A stretch of 64,000 nt of DNA, from assembly GCA_950295325.1 (NCBI GenBank), contig OX485803.1, forward strand, positions 64,247,554-64,311,553. The letters are read 5' to 3'. This DNA is from Polytrichum commune. Taxonomy: Eukaryota; Streptophyta; Polytrichopsida; Polytrichales; Polytrichaceae. The stretch's first letter is position 1. Each line of letters opens with the position of its first letter. Under the pieces are notes generated by a model that worked only from the letters and a program-made list of their open reading frames with translations, was not told the DNA's origin and did no database searches. Made by a program: the position numbers and the translations under genes. Below, one piece after another: positions 36,200 through 49,943 of this stretch.

Positions 36200-39100
36200 T
36201 CATTTCAGTAGGAAGAAAGCGATGAGAAGAGCGAGGAAACTCAGTACTCTGCTTGATTGGAGGTGTGCACAGGAGGAGAATTGCTCCGGTCCTGGACTTG
36301 ATTTTGGCGTTGCTGATGTGGTTGATGAAGGTGACATAGCTAGAGCAGATGAGTTCACCGAAGCTGCCTTCGGGGATGTTGGTGCTGCTACCACAGAAGC
36401 GGTGTTTACAGTACAAACTCCTTGTGCATTGTTAGCCTGCACCAAAAATTGGTACGAATTTTGTAAGCGACTTAGGTGACTCGCTAAGTTTGGAGGGTTT
36501 CCAGGATGTAACGAAGAACTCCAGGAGACAATGCAAAAAATTCGATTAGAGAAATGGAGATAGATAGAATCTGCTCATGAGATATGGCACTCAGACAACC
36601 GAATCTGGTCGCACAGTACCAGAAACATATTAACAGAAACATCAACTGCTCTGTGTCCTTCACAATGTCGATATTCGTACAAATCAGCAACCTCTAATCT
36701 GCTTACTACAAAGAGAGTTACCAGATTTTGGCTAGAGTTTACAGAGTTTGCTATTGGGCTGTAATAATTTGTCTCAATTGCGCATGATACAGTTCTCTTT
36801 CTGCTATTGGTTTTCTAACTGCATTCAGTTTAATAGTACCTACACCCATGAAGATGCAGGCCAACCAACACTTATCCTCACAATTAGACGCACACAAGGG
36901 AGCCACCAGAATTTTAGTGTTAGGTGTATATCACTCTACCAACCGATACTTGCATTTGACAGCCCAGAGCGACTTGCTGATCTTATACCCCAAAGACTAT
37001 CCACGCAAAACGTATTTCAGGGTTCATATCTGTAGATCATTTTGACACCTGATATTTCTACATTAGTGCTCAAACCTAGACACACTTAGTGTTTTTATCC
37101 TCAGTTAAGATTATACATGCAATATGATTAACGCTACTACGACCTCTACTCAAAGGAGACATGATTTGTGAAAGAATAGAAGTATCATTATAATCTGGCA
37201 GTGAGGGGATCGAAGAGAAGATAACTAGAAACAAAAGGAAATGGTGAGCTTGCCTGGCAGGCATGCACATCATCACAGCCACAGCGTAATTCCCCATTGA
37301 GTGTGTCAATTGCCTTGAAAACTCCTCTAGAAGTACTTCTCTGGAAAAAAAAGCACACATCATAAATGAGAAACTAAGAATACAGCATGTTTATATCAAT
37401 CAAATTTTTGGTATCAATCTCCAGATCTTCATGACTTCGTAGCTGTTGATCATACTCTGTCCCAAACTACCCCATGTGAATTTGGTGTATTACATGTGGT
37501 GGACATTAAGAACATCAAGAAATCTGGGAGCAAGACATCTGGAGCATGTTGTGATCGCCTTGTAATTACATTCTCAATGACCTCAGGCCGAGCCAAGACT
37601 TTCCCTTATGATTATCAATCAAAAGATTCCAGACCAAAATCCTGAATAAACATTTGAATGAAAACTTGCAGCTGATTCATCCTAAATTGCTTGACTTCTC
37701 GTGCAAACAGATTTGAAGACTTGCCACCTTCACAGTACCAATAATATTTAAACAGTCGTGCTCATCAGTACCTAATATGCATGCTCCACAACTCGTTTGT
37801 TCCTACTCATCAATATACCTTATGAGGTATATATTCGATAATCATACTCTTCGAAGAATCAAAACTTGCATGAGCTTCCAAATCTTAGTTGGAGGTTCCA
37901 AGCATCCAAAATACTTGCCCAATCTTACATTGAGGTGTTACCTTATAAAAGTCAATGGCCAGAAAGTTAGCCCATCGGCCTGCTGCTGTCTGGCATACAG
38001 TGAGTGCCTTAACAAGGCTGTCGGAATTGTCAATACATGCTGTGGTCGGGTCTGGGGCATCGGGGAAATAGTTTTCCAGAAAGAGCGACTTAGTTGTATC
38101 AGTCAAAACAGCAGACTCTGCTCGATTCGGACATGCTTGTGCCAATGATCCATCTGGAGTTTTCAAAAATCCGAATCTCAGCCATACTTGAGTGCACAGA
38201 GGGTCGTTAGTGACAGGTCAATGTTTACTACTTACCCATGACTTGCATGCTCATTGCACACTTGATAGTTGCTTCGAATCAAGTATTTACATATAACCAC
38301 TTCCATTCCATCTATGAGGTGATCAACAACGTTGAACTAGCACATCGTTTGAGAAACCCTGAGAAAGAGATGTCGCATCATTTGTTGTTGCAGACAATTT
38401 ACTTTTCTAAGACTGTCAAGAATGCATGCATGACCACACTTACATTGATTTTCCACTACATAATTCCACTGGTAAGCAATACCCTCACTGGCCTCCTTAG
38501 TCTTGTCCGAAGTGAAAACCAGGAGACGTTGATTGCTTGCAATCATGGAAGCAACAGTTGGCCAATCACCGCCAGTCTTGGGCATGTTGGCTAATGGAAA
38601 CAGGTACTTTGTTAGCCCTGCAGCTGTGAAGGCATTGCTAAGGGCGTTGGGAATGGTAACATAATCCTCAAAGAAGATGGTGACCACTTCGTTGGGATTC
38701 AATGCGAGGAATGTCTCAATCTCTGTCAATGTGCCATTGAGTGGCCGCTGGTGCAAACATCATAGAATGTCAGCCATGTTATCAATTCTTTAACTGTTGC
38801 TGCGGAGAAGCTTCCCAGGATTTTGTTCCTTTTTAGACACCTGTTGGCTAAATCACTGAAGTCTGTCTTATACGAGGATTTAAAGTACACAATGTTTAGT
38901 CATTTAAACAATCGTATGGAAAGCTATGTACAACTGTTGCAGCAAGCTGGACAGGCCACGTCAGGCCCAGCCTAAACCCTAAACCCTAAACGTTATGCAG
39001 TAATCCGCAAAATTTGTAGAATGTAGGGTGGAAGGAGATTAATGCTTCTTTGGTTCACCAATGGCACGCAAAATATTCCATTAAAACCTTACCCAGACTA

Positions 39101-40676
39101 AAAGAGCAACTGCTAACGCTTGTTCTAGGTAACGACACGGCCTTGGTTAAACTTACAAACGCAGTGAAGTCATAACATATGCCATCTGAGTGACATAGCC
39201 ATATATCTCCATTGAACTCGTAGACGTCAAGCATAAGGCCTCTTACACCATTCTGCACATTTCTCAGCAGGGAAAGACATCTGCAAATGTTAGAGATAAA
39301 CAATCTAGTTCTAACCTTACATTTATGGAGAAACAGGAGGGCTATGCTTGTTAAACTTACAGTGATATGCATTATAATGCTTGACTACGTTGGCTCTGCA
39401 TACACAACAGAATGTTGAAGTGGCACTAGAGAAAAATTCGAGAAGATCACAAGAAAAATTAGACTATGGCAATTTTCAAAAGTTGTAAATGTTCAGGGAC
39501 ATTTACATTGAGCTGACTAGTCACACTGTCTTCTTGATTCGTGGGGGAGATGATAACCGATCCCAAAATTGATGATTCACCTCGAATGGCATATGCGTTA
39601 TGAGTGGTGATCCACGAATACTTGTTGAAAGGCAGGGAATAATTCTGTATCACATAGCGACCTGTTAGATGTGTTGCAGGAAATAATTTACCTACTTGTT
39701 GATCAAGTTCATGAAGTAAAACGTTGTTTTCTTAGTTCATCTCCTACTGTATGCAATCTTTTCAAGAAATTCCCGAATAACTTGCTATATATAATGCATC
39801 CTCTGCGTATATGTACTAAAGTTGTACTAAATGTAATTGTTGAGGAGATAAACCTGCGCGAAAGAAGAAACTGGAGTGGCCTGATCTGCGATGCAAACTG
39901 ATGGGGCTCCATCACATGCAAAACAGTAGAGACCTGGCCCGCAGTCTGCGTCTACTGTACAGGCACTTGAAAGCTGCGTATCGACAAAAATTACAAAGTC
40001 AGTCAATAAGACTTAACAATGTCGTCAGTGCTATTATCTTACCAAGGGCTGTCATTATTCGTTTAGGTTACATTCCTGCCTATCCTTGGTCTCCATGCCT
40101 TTCTCTGAGCACTTTCCCTCCGATGCGATTACTCTACGAACAAACGGTTTCACCAGACATTTTCAATCGTGCGTACAAAAAGTAGTTAGACTCGTTCTTT
40201 TTGGGCTGCAAAGCTTCATATCTCAACGAGCTTGGTAGAGCATATACGACGCTCTCCTCGCAAAAATAAAATTCTTTGACTAGTGTCTGGAGTGCATGCT
40301 AGACCTAGAGATACATTTATTGCATAGGGAGAAGAGATTTCTAGCACAATAAATGCACACCTCGGTCACATTGGCGACATACACAAAAGCGAAATGCACG
40401 AAGAAAGAAGGTGCACTTCGAAGCTTAGACAAGAAACAAGACTGCAGTGAGGCACGAAGAAGCAAGGTGCACTGCGTAATAGAGACCGCGCGGAGATTGC
40501 TCTAGGATAGCACCGTACATTGCATCGCCTTACGATGCACCCGCACCTCACACTGTTAAGTACAATACTCGGAGATTCAATACACTTGCCGCACTCACCA
40601 CTCCAAGTGCAGCAACTTCTCTCCGGCAAAAGACGATCAAGATTACTGTAAACACCGTGGCCTCTCGCAACCCCAT
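36200..40676 (-). CDS. Secreted PI-PLC X-domain protein, probably GPI-anchored (At5g67130-like)
   Basis: Eight exons on the minus strand give 423 residues: 40599-40676, 39854-39973, 39507-39644, 39157-39252, 38444-38747, 37942-38153, 37254-37340, 36200-36436. Residues 1-26 are a signal peptide. A Cys-rich segment (CTVDADCGPGLYCFAC) precedes the X domain, with PFNKYSWITTHNAY (His81) and GVRGLMLDVYEF...WLCHS (His133), the two His positions of bacterial-type PI-PLC. EVVTIFFEDYV, LLVFTSDK, GIAYQWNYVVEN and ANFLAIDFYK follow, as in the plant family. The C-terminus has a Ser/Pro/Thr-rich linker and a hydrophobic end (LSFLALLIAFFLLK), a GPI-attachment signal. All junctions keep frame. The intron between 37254 and 36436 starts with GC, not GT. 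Catalytic activity of plant members is unproven. Confidence 0.93.
38966..38989. repeat. Short plant telomere-type tract inside an intron
   Basis: CCTAAACCCTAAACCCTAAA is about three CCCTAAA units, the plant telomere repeat, within the intron between 39157 and 38747 of the PI-PLC-like gene. Short tracts like this (telo-boxes) are common in plant genomes and do not mean a chromosome end. Confidence 0.7.
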
Positions 40677-41142
40677 AGCGGCTCCTCACAAGTCCTCAGA
40701 GCAGTACGTCTGCAATGATGTACGAAGCACGTGAGTGATTCTGACCCGCGCAATGCGATGAAAATGTTGCAGGGAAAGCAAATGATACATCCCTTTTGCA
40801 TCTGCTTTTCGCTTCAGAGACACCTTATTGAAGTCCTCGAGTGCTGCTACTCATTTCTTTTCTGCTCTTCGTAGACAGAGAGGACTGCAGATATCTGTTG
40901 CCAGGGAAAATGATCCGAAGCTCAGATATGGCGCTGTAAGTAAGTGATGCAACGCAGAAATCAAACCCGGGGTCTTATCCAAAAGGCACTGCTCTCATCC
41001 CCTTGAGTATCAACTCCACACTCCCTGATCTAGCAACTTCACCGCTGTGTCAGAAGACATGATTCCTCCCACTTCGAACGTCCTCCTTCCAGATTCTTAT
41101 AGCTTCTCTCTCACTCATTAGCAACACCTCTCCTACAAGACT
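40677..41142 (-). promoter_or_regulatory. Promoter and 5' leader region of the PI-PLC-like gene
   Basis: This is the sequence immediately upstream of the minus-strand start codon at 40674-40676. A CACGTG (G-box) core occurs at 40728-40733, about 50 bp from the start codon, so it could lie in the leader rather than the promoter. No coding frame is convincing. Confidence 0.4.
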
Positions 41143-42075
41143 AATGCGCGAGCTTTTACTGCCGCAATCATGCCTCCACTTTCCGATCCGAATTTTCGCA
41201 TCTCCTTTCCTTTACGTCGGGACTATAAAGGCCACTTCACAGACCACCTAGGACTTCACTCTATCACACAGGACTTGGGTGAAAGTTAATGCACATGCTT
41301 CCACTGCCCCAATCATACTCAACTTTCAGAGGAATATACGCACAGTTCTTTCATTGCCAGCCTTGTCTTTCACATCGCTTTCTCTCTCTCTACTCCGGGA
41401 CTCCTCGTTATTAATTAGCAGGCTCCAAGGTTAATCAAGGCAAACACACTACTTACATATTTTCAAGTAAAAATGGCCACATTCGTCGCACAGAGCACAG
41501 AGCACTTGGGACTTCACTCTTCAAACTCCCACAAGACTCGGTAACTTAATGCACGTGCGTGTTCACTGCCTTCAATCACACTCGGATTTCAGGAATATAT
41601 ATTTACAACTGTTAATCGCCAGCCTTCGAAGTTCGCATTGCTTTATCTCTCTACTTCTGGGACTCCTCTTTTCTTGTTTAGCACGCTCCAAGGCTATCAA
41701 GGCAAAAACACAATACCTACTTATTATTTGCAAGTAGAAATCGTCACAGTCCTCGGATATGGAGGTTGCTACATTTGTTTCAAAGAGCACAGATTACCTA
41801 AGCAGGACTCGGTAACATAATGCACATGCTTTTACTGCCTCAATCATACTCAGCTCTCACAATGTACTCACAGTTCTTAAATCACCAGCCTTATCGCATC
41901 GCTTTCTCTCTCAAAACTTACTACGGGACTTGCCGTTTCTTGATTAGCAAGCTCGCTCGGGATAAGCAAGGGAAACACACACACTAAAAGTTTACTTACT
42001 TATTTCCAAGTAAAGAAGGTCACAGTTCTCGGAAATGGAGGTTGCCACACTCGTTGCACAGAGCACTTGGAAGGG
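41143..42075. repeat. Tandem repeat upstream of the PI-PLC-like gene, about 3.5 copies of about 265 bp
   Basis: Units start with TTAATGCACATGCTT-like sequence at about 41287, 41547 and 41818, with a truncated unit at about 41143. Each carries CAATCATACTCA, CACAGTTCTT, ATCGCTTTCTCTCTC, GGGACTCCTC, GCAAGCTC or GCTCCAAGG, AAACACAC and TTTCAAGTAA. The copies are diverged by many substitutions and small indels. The array sits 0.5-1.4 kb upstream of the minus-strand start codon, so it may lie in its promoter or leader. Confidence 0.8.
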
Positions 42076-44389
42076 AATTCTGGAATGAACGCGGAATGAA
42101 ATCCTACGATCTACCTCATTACTTACCTGCAGCGCTTTTAATTACGTTTCAAAGAGAGCCTGCAGCGAGCGAGCTGCCGAGTTTAATGCCGGCCAGTACG
42201 CACAGGGTGTAGCCACCATTTGCGCAGAGCCTGGGTCGTCTATTGCGAGCTTGGTTTGCCCTCATCTTCTTTCTTTTTGCGTTGTTTGTGGCAAAAGTCC
42301 ACTACGCTTCCGTTCAAATCCCCGCCAAATATAGATCCGAAAGCCCTCGGCCCGGGGCCGTTCGCGAACGGTTCGTGAAGGGGTTGCCATTTTGGGTAGG
42401 ATATGGGTGACATGATAGTTACCGGTAGGCTCTATATTTGATAGGGCGTGTGGTTAAGTGAGGATGAAAGAACACACACCATAAAGACAAACGTTTGAAA
42501 GATTTTATATTACATCTTCACATTTTATAATCATGCTCGCTTACTTTGAATGCACATGGAGACTTATGAAAGTAGAAGGCATTGCCTAAATTATTATGAA
42601 ATATACATATATTAAATCAGCACACTAATTTTAAGTTGCATTTTAGAATGACAAAGACACTTTCAAATGGTAAGTCACAAAAATTATAACCTCAGTGTTG
42701 ATGAGGATTTTGTAATGTCTTTGACCTCCAAGTTAATTACATGTTTTCTTGGTGGTTTCACTTCCATAATGAAATCCCAAATCAATAGCTTCTTTATTGA
42801 TTGGAAGTGCACATATATATTGGATTTCAGACCTTGAAGGTGAAGTAGTGCACTCAACATGGGATTTGTGGACAAGCGGCCTTCAAGAATGCAAGGGCAA
42901 TGTTTTTTTTTCTCGAAGTTGTGCAAAATGGACAACAGTTTTCGGTCGGGTTCAGAAAATCTCCGAAAAAAATTTGCCCTAGCCCGTATATGCCTCCCCC
43001 TACAAGTTCGTAGGGGGTACTTCAGTGTCCACCCAATGATTTGGAAAGTAGGTGCTATGAGGGGCCCACTTGGGGCAACTAGAGCGTTGCCCAAATTATC
43101 CCTCTAATAAGCTTTAACATCCCCAAGTAGAGCTTGTTGGGGTGTTTATCCACTCCCCTCTTCAAAGCATTGATGATCAATATAAAATGTAACATAGGAT
43201 GTAACATAGGATGTATTTAAGAATATTTGAATATAGTTACTTTCATCTCATTTTTTTAATTTTTTTAATGGTCATTGTCATGGTGCAAATAAAAAACTTG
43301 TTTCAGAATTAAATTAGTATTTTGATAATATAATTTTATATAAAGCATAGGGATTTGGTGTCGGTTTAAGAATAAATAGATTGAAGGTTGTTTTGTTTTC
43401 TGAATATAAGAAGCAATATTTAATTTACATAAAATAATTAAAATTTTGTTTTTTGACCAAGTTGTTATGGTAGCTTGTTGTATAGTTTTATTATTCTACA
43501 TTCGTTACGTTGACACTAATAATTATTAAATCCTTGGTATGCAACTCCTATATTATATGGCCTTGATTATAATCACTTATGATGCATTTTAGTCCAATCT
43601 CGAGTGATATAATTTGTTTTAATGTAGGAAATTCTTGTAGCCCTTCTAATAATGAATCCAAGAATGTATTTATATATTAAAAATGAATATTCATTGAAGT
43701 ATATAATTGGATTAAAAGCTAATTATATGAGTTTTTGTAATACATGCAACATAGGCCAAACTACCCAATTTTTTGGGTTTTAAATAAAAATTTAAGAAAA
43801 TTCTATTATAAATCAAACATTACTGATGACTTTTAATTTTAATTAGAGGTAACTACTCATGTGGATATTCTAAAATTATGCATAGGCAACTTATTGATCT
43901 AAGTGTTGAGATAAAAAAGTAATTAATTAATTAATTAATTAAAACTATTAAGTTGTGTTAGGATATGGTTGAGGTATGTGTTTTTTTTAACCATATATGT
44001 CATATGATACCCGAGTATTCTAGGAATATCCCTAGGGTATAGATTAGGATTTTTTAGGGTTGTAGTGTCGTTTCTGTCTCATTTTTTACCTTGGTTTCAT
44101 TTTTCTCAATATTTTTCTCTCATTTATGTGTGCCGTTTCGCTCATTTTTCCTTGAACCATTGATTTTGTTATTTTAAAACCATGAATCCTTGGTCTTTTA
44201 GGGGTTAAAGTTCAACACATGGCTATAAAGATTGACAAAATTTGGATTATATGAAAAACATATGTAGGGACATATCTTAATATCTTGAGGTTTTAAAAGA
44301 GGAGGACCTATGAATTTGTAAAATATATTTGTTTTTTTATGATGCAAATGTGGTGGTTCTTCTGGTATATTGCATATTGGTGATCCTCT
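42076..44389. other. Intergenic, AT-rich, no gene recognised
   Basis: After about 42.4 kb the sequence is very AT-rich, with an (AATT)n tract at 43921-43941. Short open frames around 42684-43107 occur on both strands in the same place and have no known motif. Confidence 0.5.
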
Positions 44390-44730
44390 ATGGATCATCT
44401 GAAATGCCTAGAGTGGAAGTGCTTCACAAGTTGCAATCGAAATGAATATTTGTTCGACCCTTTAGATGAAAATCCTTTGATTTGTGATTGCTATACTTAT
44501 TCTAGAAGTTATCGTTATGTCATTTATAATATACCTTTAGAGAGCGGTGCTTGTGTGAATAATATAATGGTTGGGTTGATGGTTGTTAATTGTCTAATCT
44601 TCATGGGGCCAATGCTCGTAAATATAGTGCATGTGGGTGCCACAAATCATTACATAAGCCTCCACTACCAATATCAACATCATTTTCACATAAGGTTACA
44701 CAAAATTTAGTTGTTAATGTTGTTTTCTTA

Positions 44731-45057
44731 TCATAGGGTGATATTATGTTGATTAATGATGACAACGGATATTTGAAACAACCTCTAACTAAGAGGTTGA
44801 AATTAAATGATGTAGTATCCAATGTTTATATTGCTCCACTTCTTTCTTTCAAGATTAAATTATAATTCCATGTGGATAAGACTAATTTCGAGATTACAAA
44901 CATGAATGTTTGTGATAACTTGGATGTTAATACGATTGCCATACCCAAGAAATTACAAAAGAATTGGAAATTATTAGTAAACAAATATCATGAATGTGAC
45001 TTTGATAGATTTGTTCCACGCCATCCTAGTGTTGTGAAGAAGAGTTTGTCAACTTAG
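44731..45057 (+). pseudogene. Decayed coding-looking frame, unrecognised
   Basis: From about 44750 one frame reads coherently (LINDDNGYLKQPLTKRL, NVYIAPLLSFKIKL), meets a TAA at about 44863, and continues in the same frame as a 60-codon stretch (KTNFEITNMNVCDNL ... RFVPRHPSVVKKSLST) to 45057. The composition is more protein-like than the surrounding AT-rich DNA. I recognise no family; a transposon remnant is the likeliest origin. Confidence 0.25.
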
Positions 45058-48000
45058 ATTATTTGGTTAGAAGAAGATGTGCATTAATCTAGAATAATCA
45101 TTTAACTTGTCTAATTTTGAGATTCGTCTTTAACCCAAAATATCTCTTAAACATAGAGTTGCTATGAATAAATCAAAACATGGGATGATTTTGTTGGAAC
45201 AAATGAGAGTGATTGAGTCCAATCTTGGAAGTTGCTGCAATTATTAAAGTTACCAAACGGAATAAGAGGTTTAAGATGGTAAAACATTCCTCTCAAGCTA
45301 ATCTTTTTATTTTCTTCAATTTGGGACATGATTTACTTTAATTTCATATATATGGGTTTAACGATGACGTCGGATCATGTCTTAGGGACTATGATGATCA
45401 ATGAGAATAATTAGATATGTACAATATATGATTATAAGGATTGATTTGGACAATGAGACACAATCAATGTTCACATAAAAAAACAATACACATATAATTA
45501 AGGAAAAATGAGAATGTTGTTGATACAAAAGGTAGCCAACTTACCATTATTGTCTTCCTATAAATTATTTGTTAAGTCTTCTAAGAATAATATTTTGAGG
45601 ACATTTTGTTGCTCACAAAAACCATTCATAATTGGTCATTGAGTTGTTTACTAGAGAGGAACATGGTTTGTTGGATGAAAATGTAAATATGAATGACAAA
45701 CAAAATTATCATGTTGTATAATGTATTCTATTTCTTCGAGCTTTAACATATATGAAAAAATTACATATTGGAATATTTGTAAATGAAAAATGTAAGATTG
45801 TAGAATAAAAATTAATAATGTCACGACCCTTTTTGGCTCTCCTTAATTTATCTTGATTGTTTCTCAACTTTAGTAGGTGTCACGAGTGCTAACCGAGCAC
45901 ATTCCACACACATGCATGGTTGGTTGCCCATACCTTGGATGTCCAAGCTTATAACTTAGTGACCAACCCTCTTATGCATACATTCGGGATTCTCCCCTTA
46001 ATTGGTAGGCAATTGTTAGATGTGGATTTCCATGAATAGAAGTCCAATCTTTAGTTGATCATCGCGTTGCCAGAATAACATTTCAACAACCCGAAGCATA
46101 TTTGGCAACTATGTCCCACGTTGGCCCAATATCTGTGAAGGCAGTGCCGTTTTGCCTCGAGTGTGATGGGTTGGTAACATCGCCTCACTTATATAGATGC
46201 CGATGAACTCCTCATTTGCCCCATTTTGGCAAGTATTGCGGGTGTTAATCCCATGTTACCGTTGTCTTACCACAACGCTCTCTGGAGTATTGGGTATTGT
46301 CCTTAAGCAATGCCCTCTCTCTAATCGTCATATCTCCTAGCTCAAACCTATGATTGGGGTGTTATTGAACATTCTCAAATGTGAATGTCATAAGCCACTT
46401 AATGTTCATGGCCTTACTCTCGTGATTCTTAATCTCTGTGGGTGGGAGACATTGTCAATGTCCGGGACCCTCACCCACACTAGGATCACTTGGACCCTCT
46501 CAATAATGACACCACAAATCCTGGGTGTCATTATAGGGTCTTTTTTTGTCTATGGTATTGCGGGTACTACTTATGGAGAGATGCCCAACAAACAATCATT
46601 CTACTGATAATGAATATGTTAAAAACCATAATAATTTTATAATTGATATTATTATTTGGTCAACAAAGTGATGATATAGATGGTATGATTTTGAATGTGG
46701 GTTTAAAGAATATTTTGAAATACTACTCTACAATTGAAATACAATGTAAAGGTCAAGTGGACATGATGAGATTAATTTATGAGCTGAACATATACTCTTG
46801 CGAGAAGTTGCATTTAAATAGACTGAGGCATGTGAGATATAAGAACATGGATTCAAATAATTATATGCATAATGACAATCAAGTCCAATATGAAATTATT
46901 TGATGAGGATAAGAAGAAGTTGGTAACTTATATTGGCTTAGTGTAAAAAATAGTTAAGGCTAAAAATCCAAGTGAACATATTTCTGATTACAAAATCAAT
47001 ATATTATTGAAGTGTGACATAAAATAAATACTCATTAGGTTTCCAAGTGATTGGGTGGTCTACACTTACATTAAGTTCACATATAAATTATTATAAAATT
47101 TGAAAGTTTTTGTGAGTGAAAACTTCTTAATTACTCATCCTAAATATTTAATTAGTCCAACAAAAACTCAGTTGTTGTAACGTAGGTAACTTAGAGCCTT
47201 CTAATGTAAGTTTTTTTTTCATTTTAATCTAATGCAAAGTGGTCTACAAACTAAAATAACATTTTAAAATTCCTAACTAATCTCAAAAAAATTAAGAATA
47301 ATTTTTTTTTATGAGTTGCTTCATAAAAATGTCTGTAATTTTATGTGAGATTTACAAAATAAAGCAAAACTAGTAATGTTATAAAGATAATTTTAACTTA
47401 TCTAGAGATATAAATTCATAAAAAATGAACACTCTAGCAAGCCATGTTGAAGCTACAAAGCCAATAATATCAAAACAGAGGTTGTCTCACAGAAATGATT
47501 ATGACTTTTGGAGAAAGTTGAAGATTTTTATAATATTAATAGTTTTGGAAAGAAGAATTTAATGATTAATTACACATAGAAAACATGTTAGAATTGAACT
47601 TAGAAACAAGATGAAGTAGTCTCCTTAGGTTTGATATCATTTTCGGGCCAAAATCACTAACTATAATAATTTTTTACAGAAACTAATCATAATTAACCAA
47701 CAAAGAAAGAAAAATTAGAATGCAACTTTAATATAAAAATCAATAACTAAATAAATTATAAGATCATAATTTTATTAAATGAAGGTAACAACCTTACCTC
47801 CTCTTAAGAATAAATATCAATCAAAATGATTAAATGACTAAGAAATTGGTCTTTTAATTAAAGATGGGGTCGATCGATGTTAAAAGCAGTTAGAGTTGAA
47901 GAAAGAAAACTAAAAATGAAGGAACTTGTACTTCCAAAGGTCTGGGACCAAAAAACAATTGAAATTAGAGAATAAAAGATGTTTTGATGGAAATTTAAGG

Positions 48001-49829
48001 CCTTTAAATAAAATTGCCAGACATGGCCGCGGGGGGGTTGAGTATTTTTATTGACTTTTATTTTATCATGTGTTCCTTGCATTGGATTTTTTTATTAAAC
48101 ACTTAGTCATTGTCGATATTTTTGTCTAAATATTTCATCCATTTTTTACTTAGTAGTATAAAAAAACACTTGTCAAAATAGATCATATACTGCCAAGGCG
48201 AATTGGTTAAGTTTAAAGGCATTTAAACCGTATTCGTCAACTTGTTTGATTATTTTGGTGTTTAATTATTTTAGATACTCATAATATTTAGAATTTTTAT
48301 TCTCATCAATTATTTATTATTTATTTTTAGCTTAATCAACCTTAAAATTTTATTTTATAGATTTTTAACACTCGTTATCTTAGGATTTTACTTATTAAGC
48401 TAATTTTTAAATTTAATTTTTTCTTACCCACTTCTATTCAACTGATAAATAAATTAATTCAACTCTTAATACAATATACTACAAACATATTGCATGATTG
48501 CAATACATATGTCAAAGTTATGAAATAACCAACTATAACTTCATTGGCTTGGAGAGTGTTATATGCATTGTTTCGATAGTCATTGATACAAATAAGGATG
48601 TCTACATATTGACTATAAGGGACTGTGATGTTTTACACAAACATATAGATTGCGAGATGTAGCGTAGAGACTTATATTATAGAGGTAGAGGTAGAGGTCG
48701 GGATAAGAAATGTGCTACACTTGCAATTGCTACAACTCCTTTTAAAAGAGCGAGACCTCCAAAGGGCATTCTAGTATTTGTGAACACTATACCGATATCT
48801 ACTTCTAACATCCCTCTTAGATTCTCTACAATGTTAAGAAAATAGGTGTTTCAATTCTTTATATACGTTGTGGAGTTTTTTTTGGAAATAAATATGCAAC
48901 CCAACTTTTTCTAAATCTCATTTTATTTAATTTGGTCTTACCCAACTTTTTGGTCTTTTCAATTTTGCATTATTAAATATATTTTTTACAAAAGCCATCC
49001 TCTAAGTTGTTTTAATGCCGATGCTCCCAACGTATAATAATGGAGTTGCATACCCGGGGAACATGCAGGTTCTACACCATGACGTTTTAATCAATTAAAA
49101 CCTCTATCATTCTAGCTATAGCAAGAACAAAGTAGCAGAGCATTAAGGATGTGCGATCTACCTATGAGCATATCGCTTAATTTGTTTCACACAAACAATA
49201 CAAATGTATTTTCAATTTTTAATGCGGTATGTCAACTTAGAAGAGTTGAGGACATTGCGTTGTCAATACCCATTCTTTTTTGTTCGTTGTTACAAACGGA
49301 TGGACTCTCTGCGACCAAATTGTTCACAAACTATGCCAAACAAATCCGGAAGTTTGTCCCTTCATCTTGGTCCGTGTTAAGCGTGGACCACAACTTATTT
49401 TGGTAGTTTCTTCGGTTTTCTCCAGTTTTGTGTTTGGTATGTTTGCGCTATGATGATAATGTCGTGAGGTATGTTGTGATGTGCCTAATGCACTATAGGC
49501 AATATCTAAAACAACTTCTTCCACTGAGCACATTGTTTGTGGTATTGACACACCGATGCGGAGAAAATTCATGGGCTCCATCTTAACCTCCAAAAGGAGT
49601 TAATGATGTGTCTATGACACATGATTTCTGAGGTCTCAAGTAATTGCACAGTATGAAGAGATGCTTCACTTCGGGGTGATGATGAAAATATGCTTGCCGC
49701 TTTCTTCGATGCACGATACCGCAAAATAACTCTAATTTTTTGTGGACAGAAGCACAATTTCACTGTTTAAAATATTCTGCACCAGGTCTTCCAAGACAAC
49801 TACAAACCTTGAATCAACCAAACAACCTC
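45058..49829. other. Intergenic, very AT-rich, no gene recognised
   Basis: This stretch is mostly AT-rich with scattered short frames. Region 45820-46600 is less AT-rich and could be an old transposon fragment; 46350-46607 and 46643-46903 are open but unrecognised. A frame with RGRGRGR lies at about 48675. A segment at 48190-48245 looks faintly tRNA-like but does not fold. I see no supported gene. Confidence 0.45.
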
Positions 49830-49853
49830 GACTACAACAAAACATGTCTTTTA
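49830..49853 (+). repeat. Left terminal inverted repeat of the CACTA element
   Basis: GACTACAACAAAACATGTCT and following TTTA pair with the right end at 59271-59296, allowing a 2-nt gap. The usual first base C is G here, and the flanking CTC differs from the right flank CTG. Confidence 0.8.
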
Positions 49854-49943
49854 CAACTGGGTTTTAAATGAAAAAAATGACAAAAAATACTGAAAACCAA
49901 CAAAAGCTCTCCCCAACATCAAAGCATCTTCTGACAAAGTCCA

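Noticed and set aside
37188-37253. Reading the seventh PI-PLC exon through to the TAA at 37188
   Set aside because: This gives 21 residues with no family similarity, while the GC-AG splice restores the Cys-rich segment and a GPI signal.
38966-38989. CCCTAAA repeats as a sign of a chromosome end or fusion
   Set aside because: Only about three units inside an intron. Short telo-box tracts are common in plant genes.
40201-40270. Possible tRNA near GAGCTTGGTAGAGCATA
   Set aside because: It lies in the first intron of the PI-PLC-like gene and does not fold into a cloverleaf with a T-arm.
48190-48245. tRNA-like string with GAATTGGTTAAG
   Set aside because: I could not form acceptor, anticodon and T arms together, and no T-loop box follows at the right distance.
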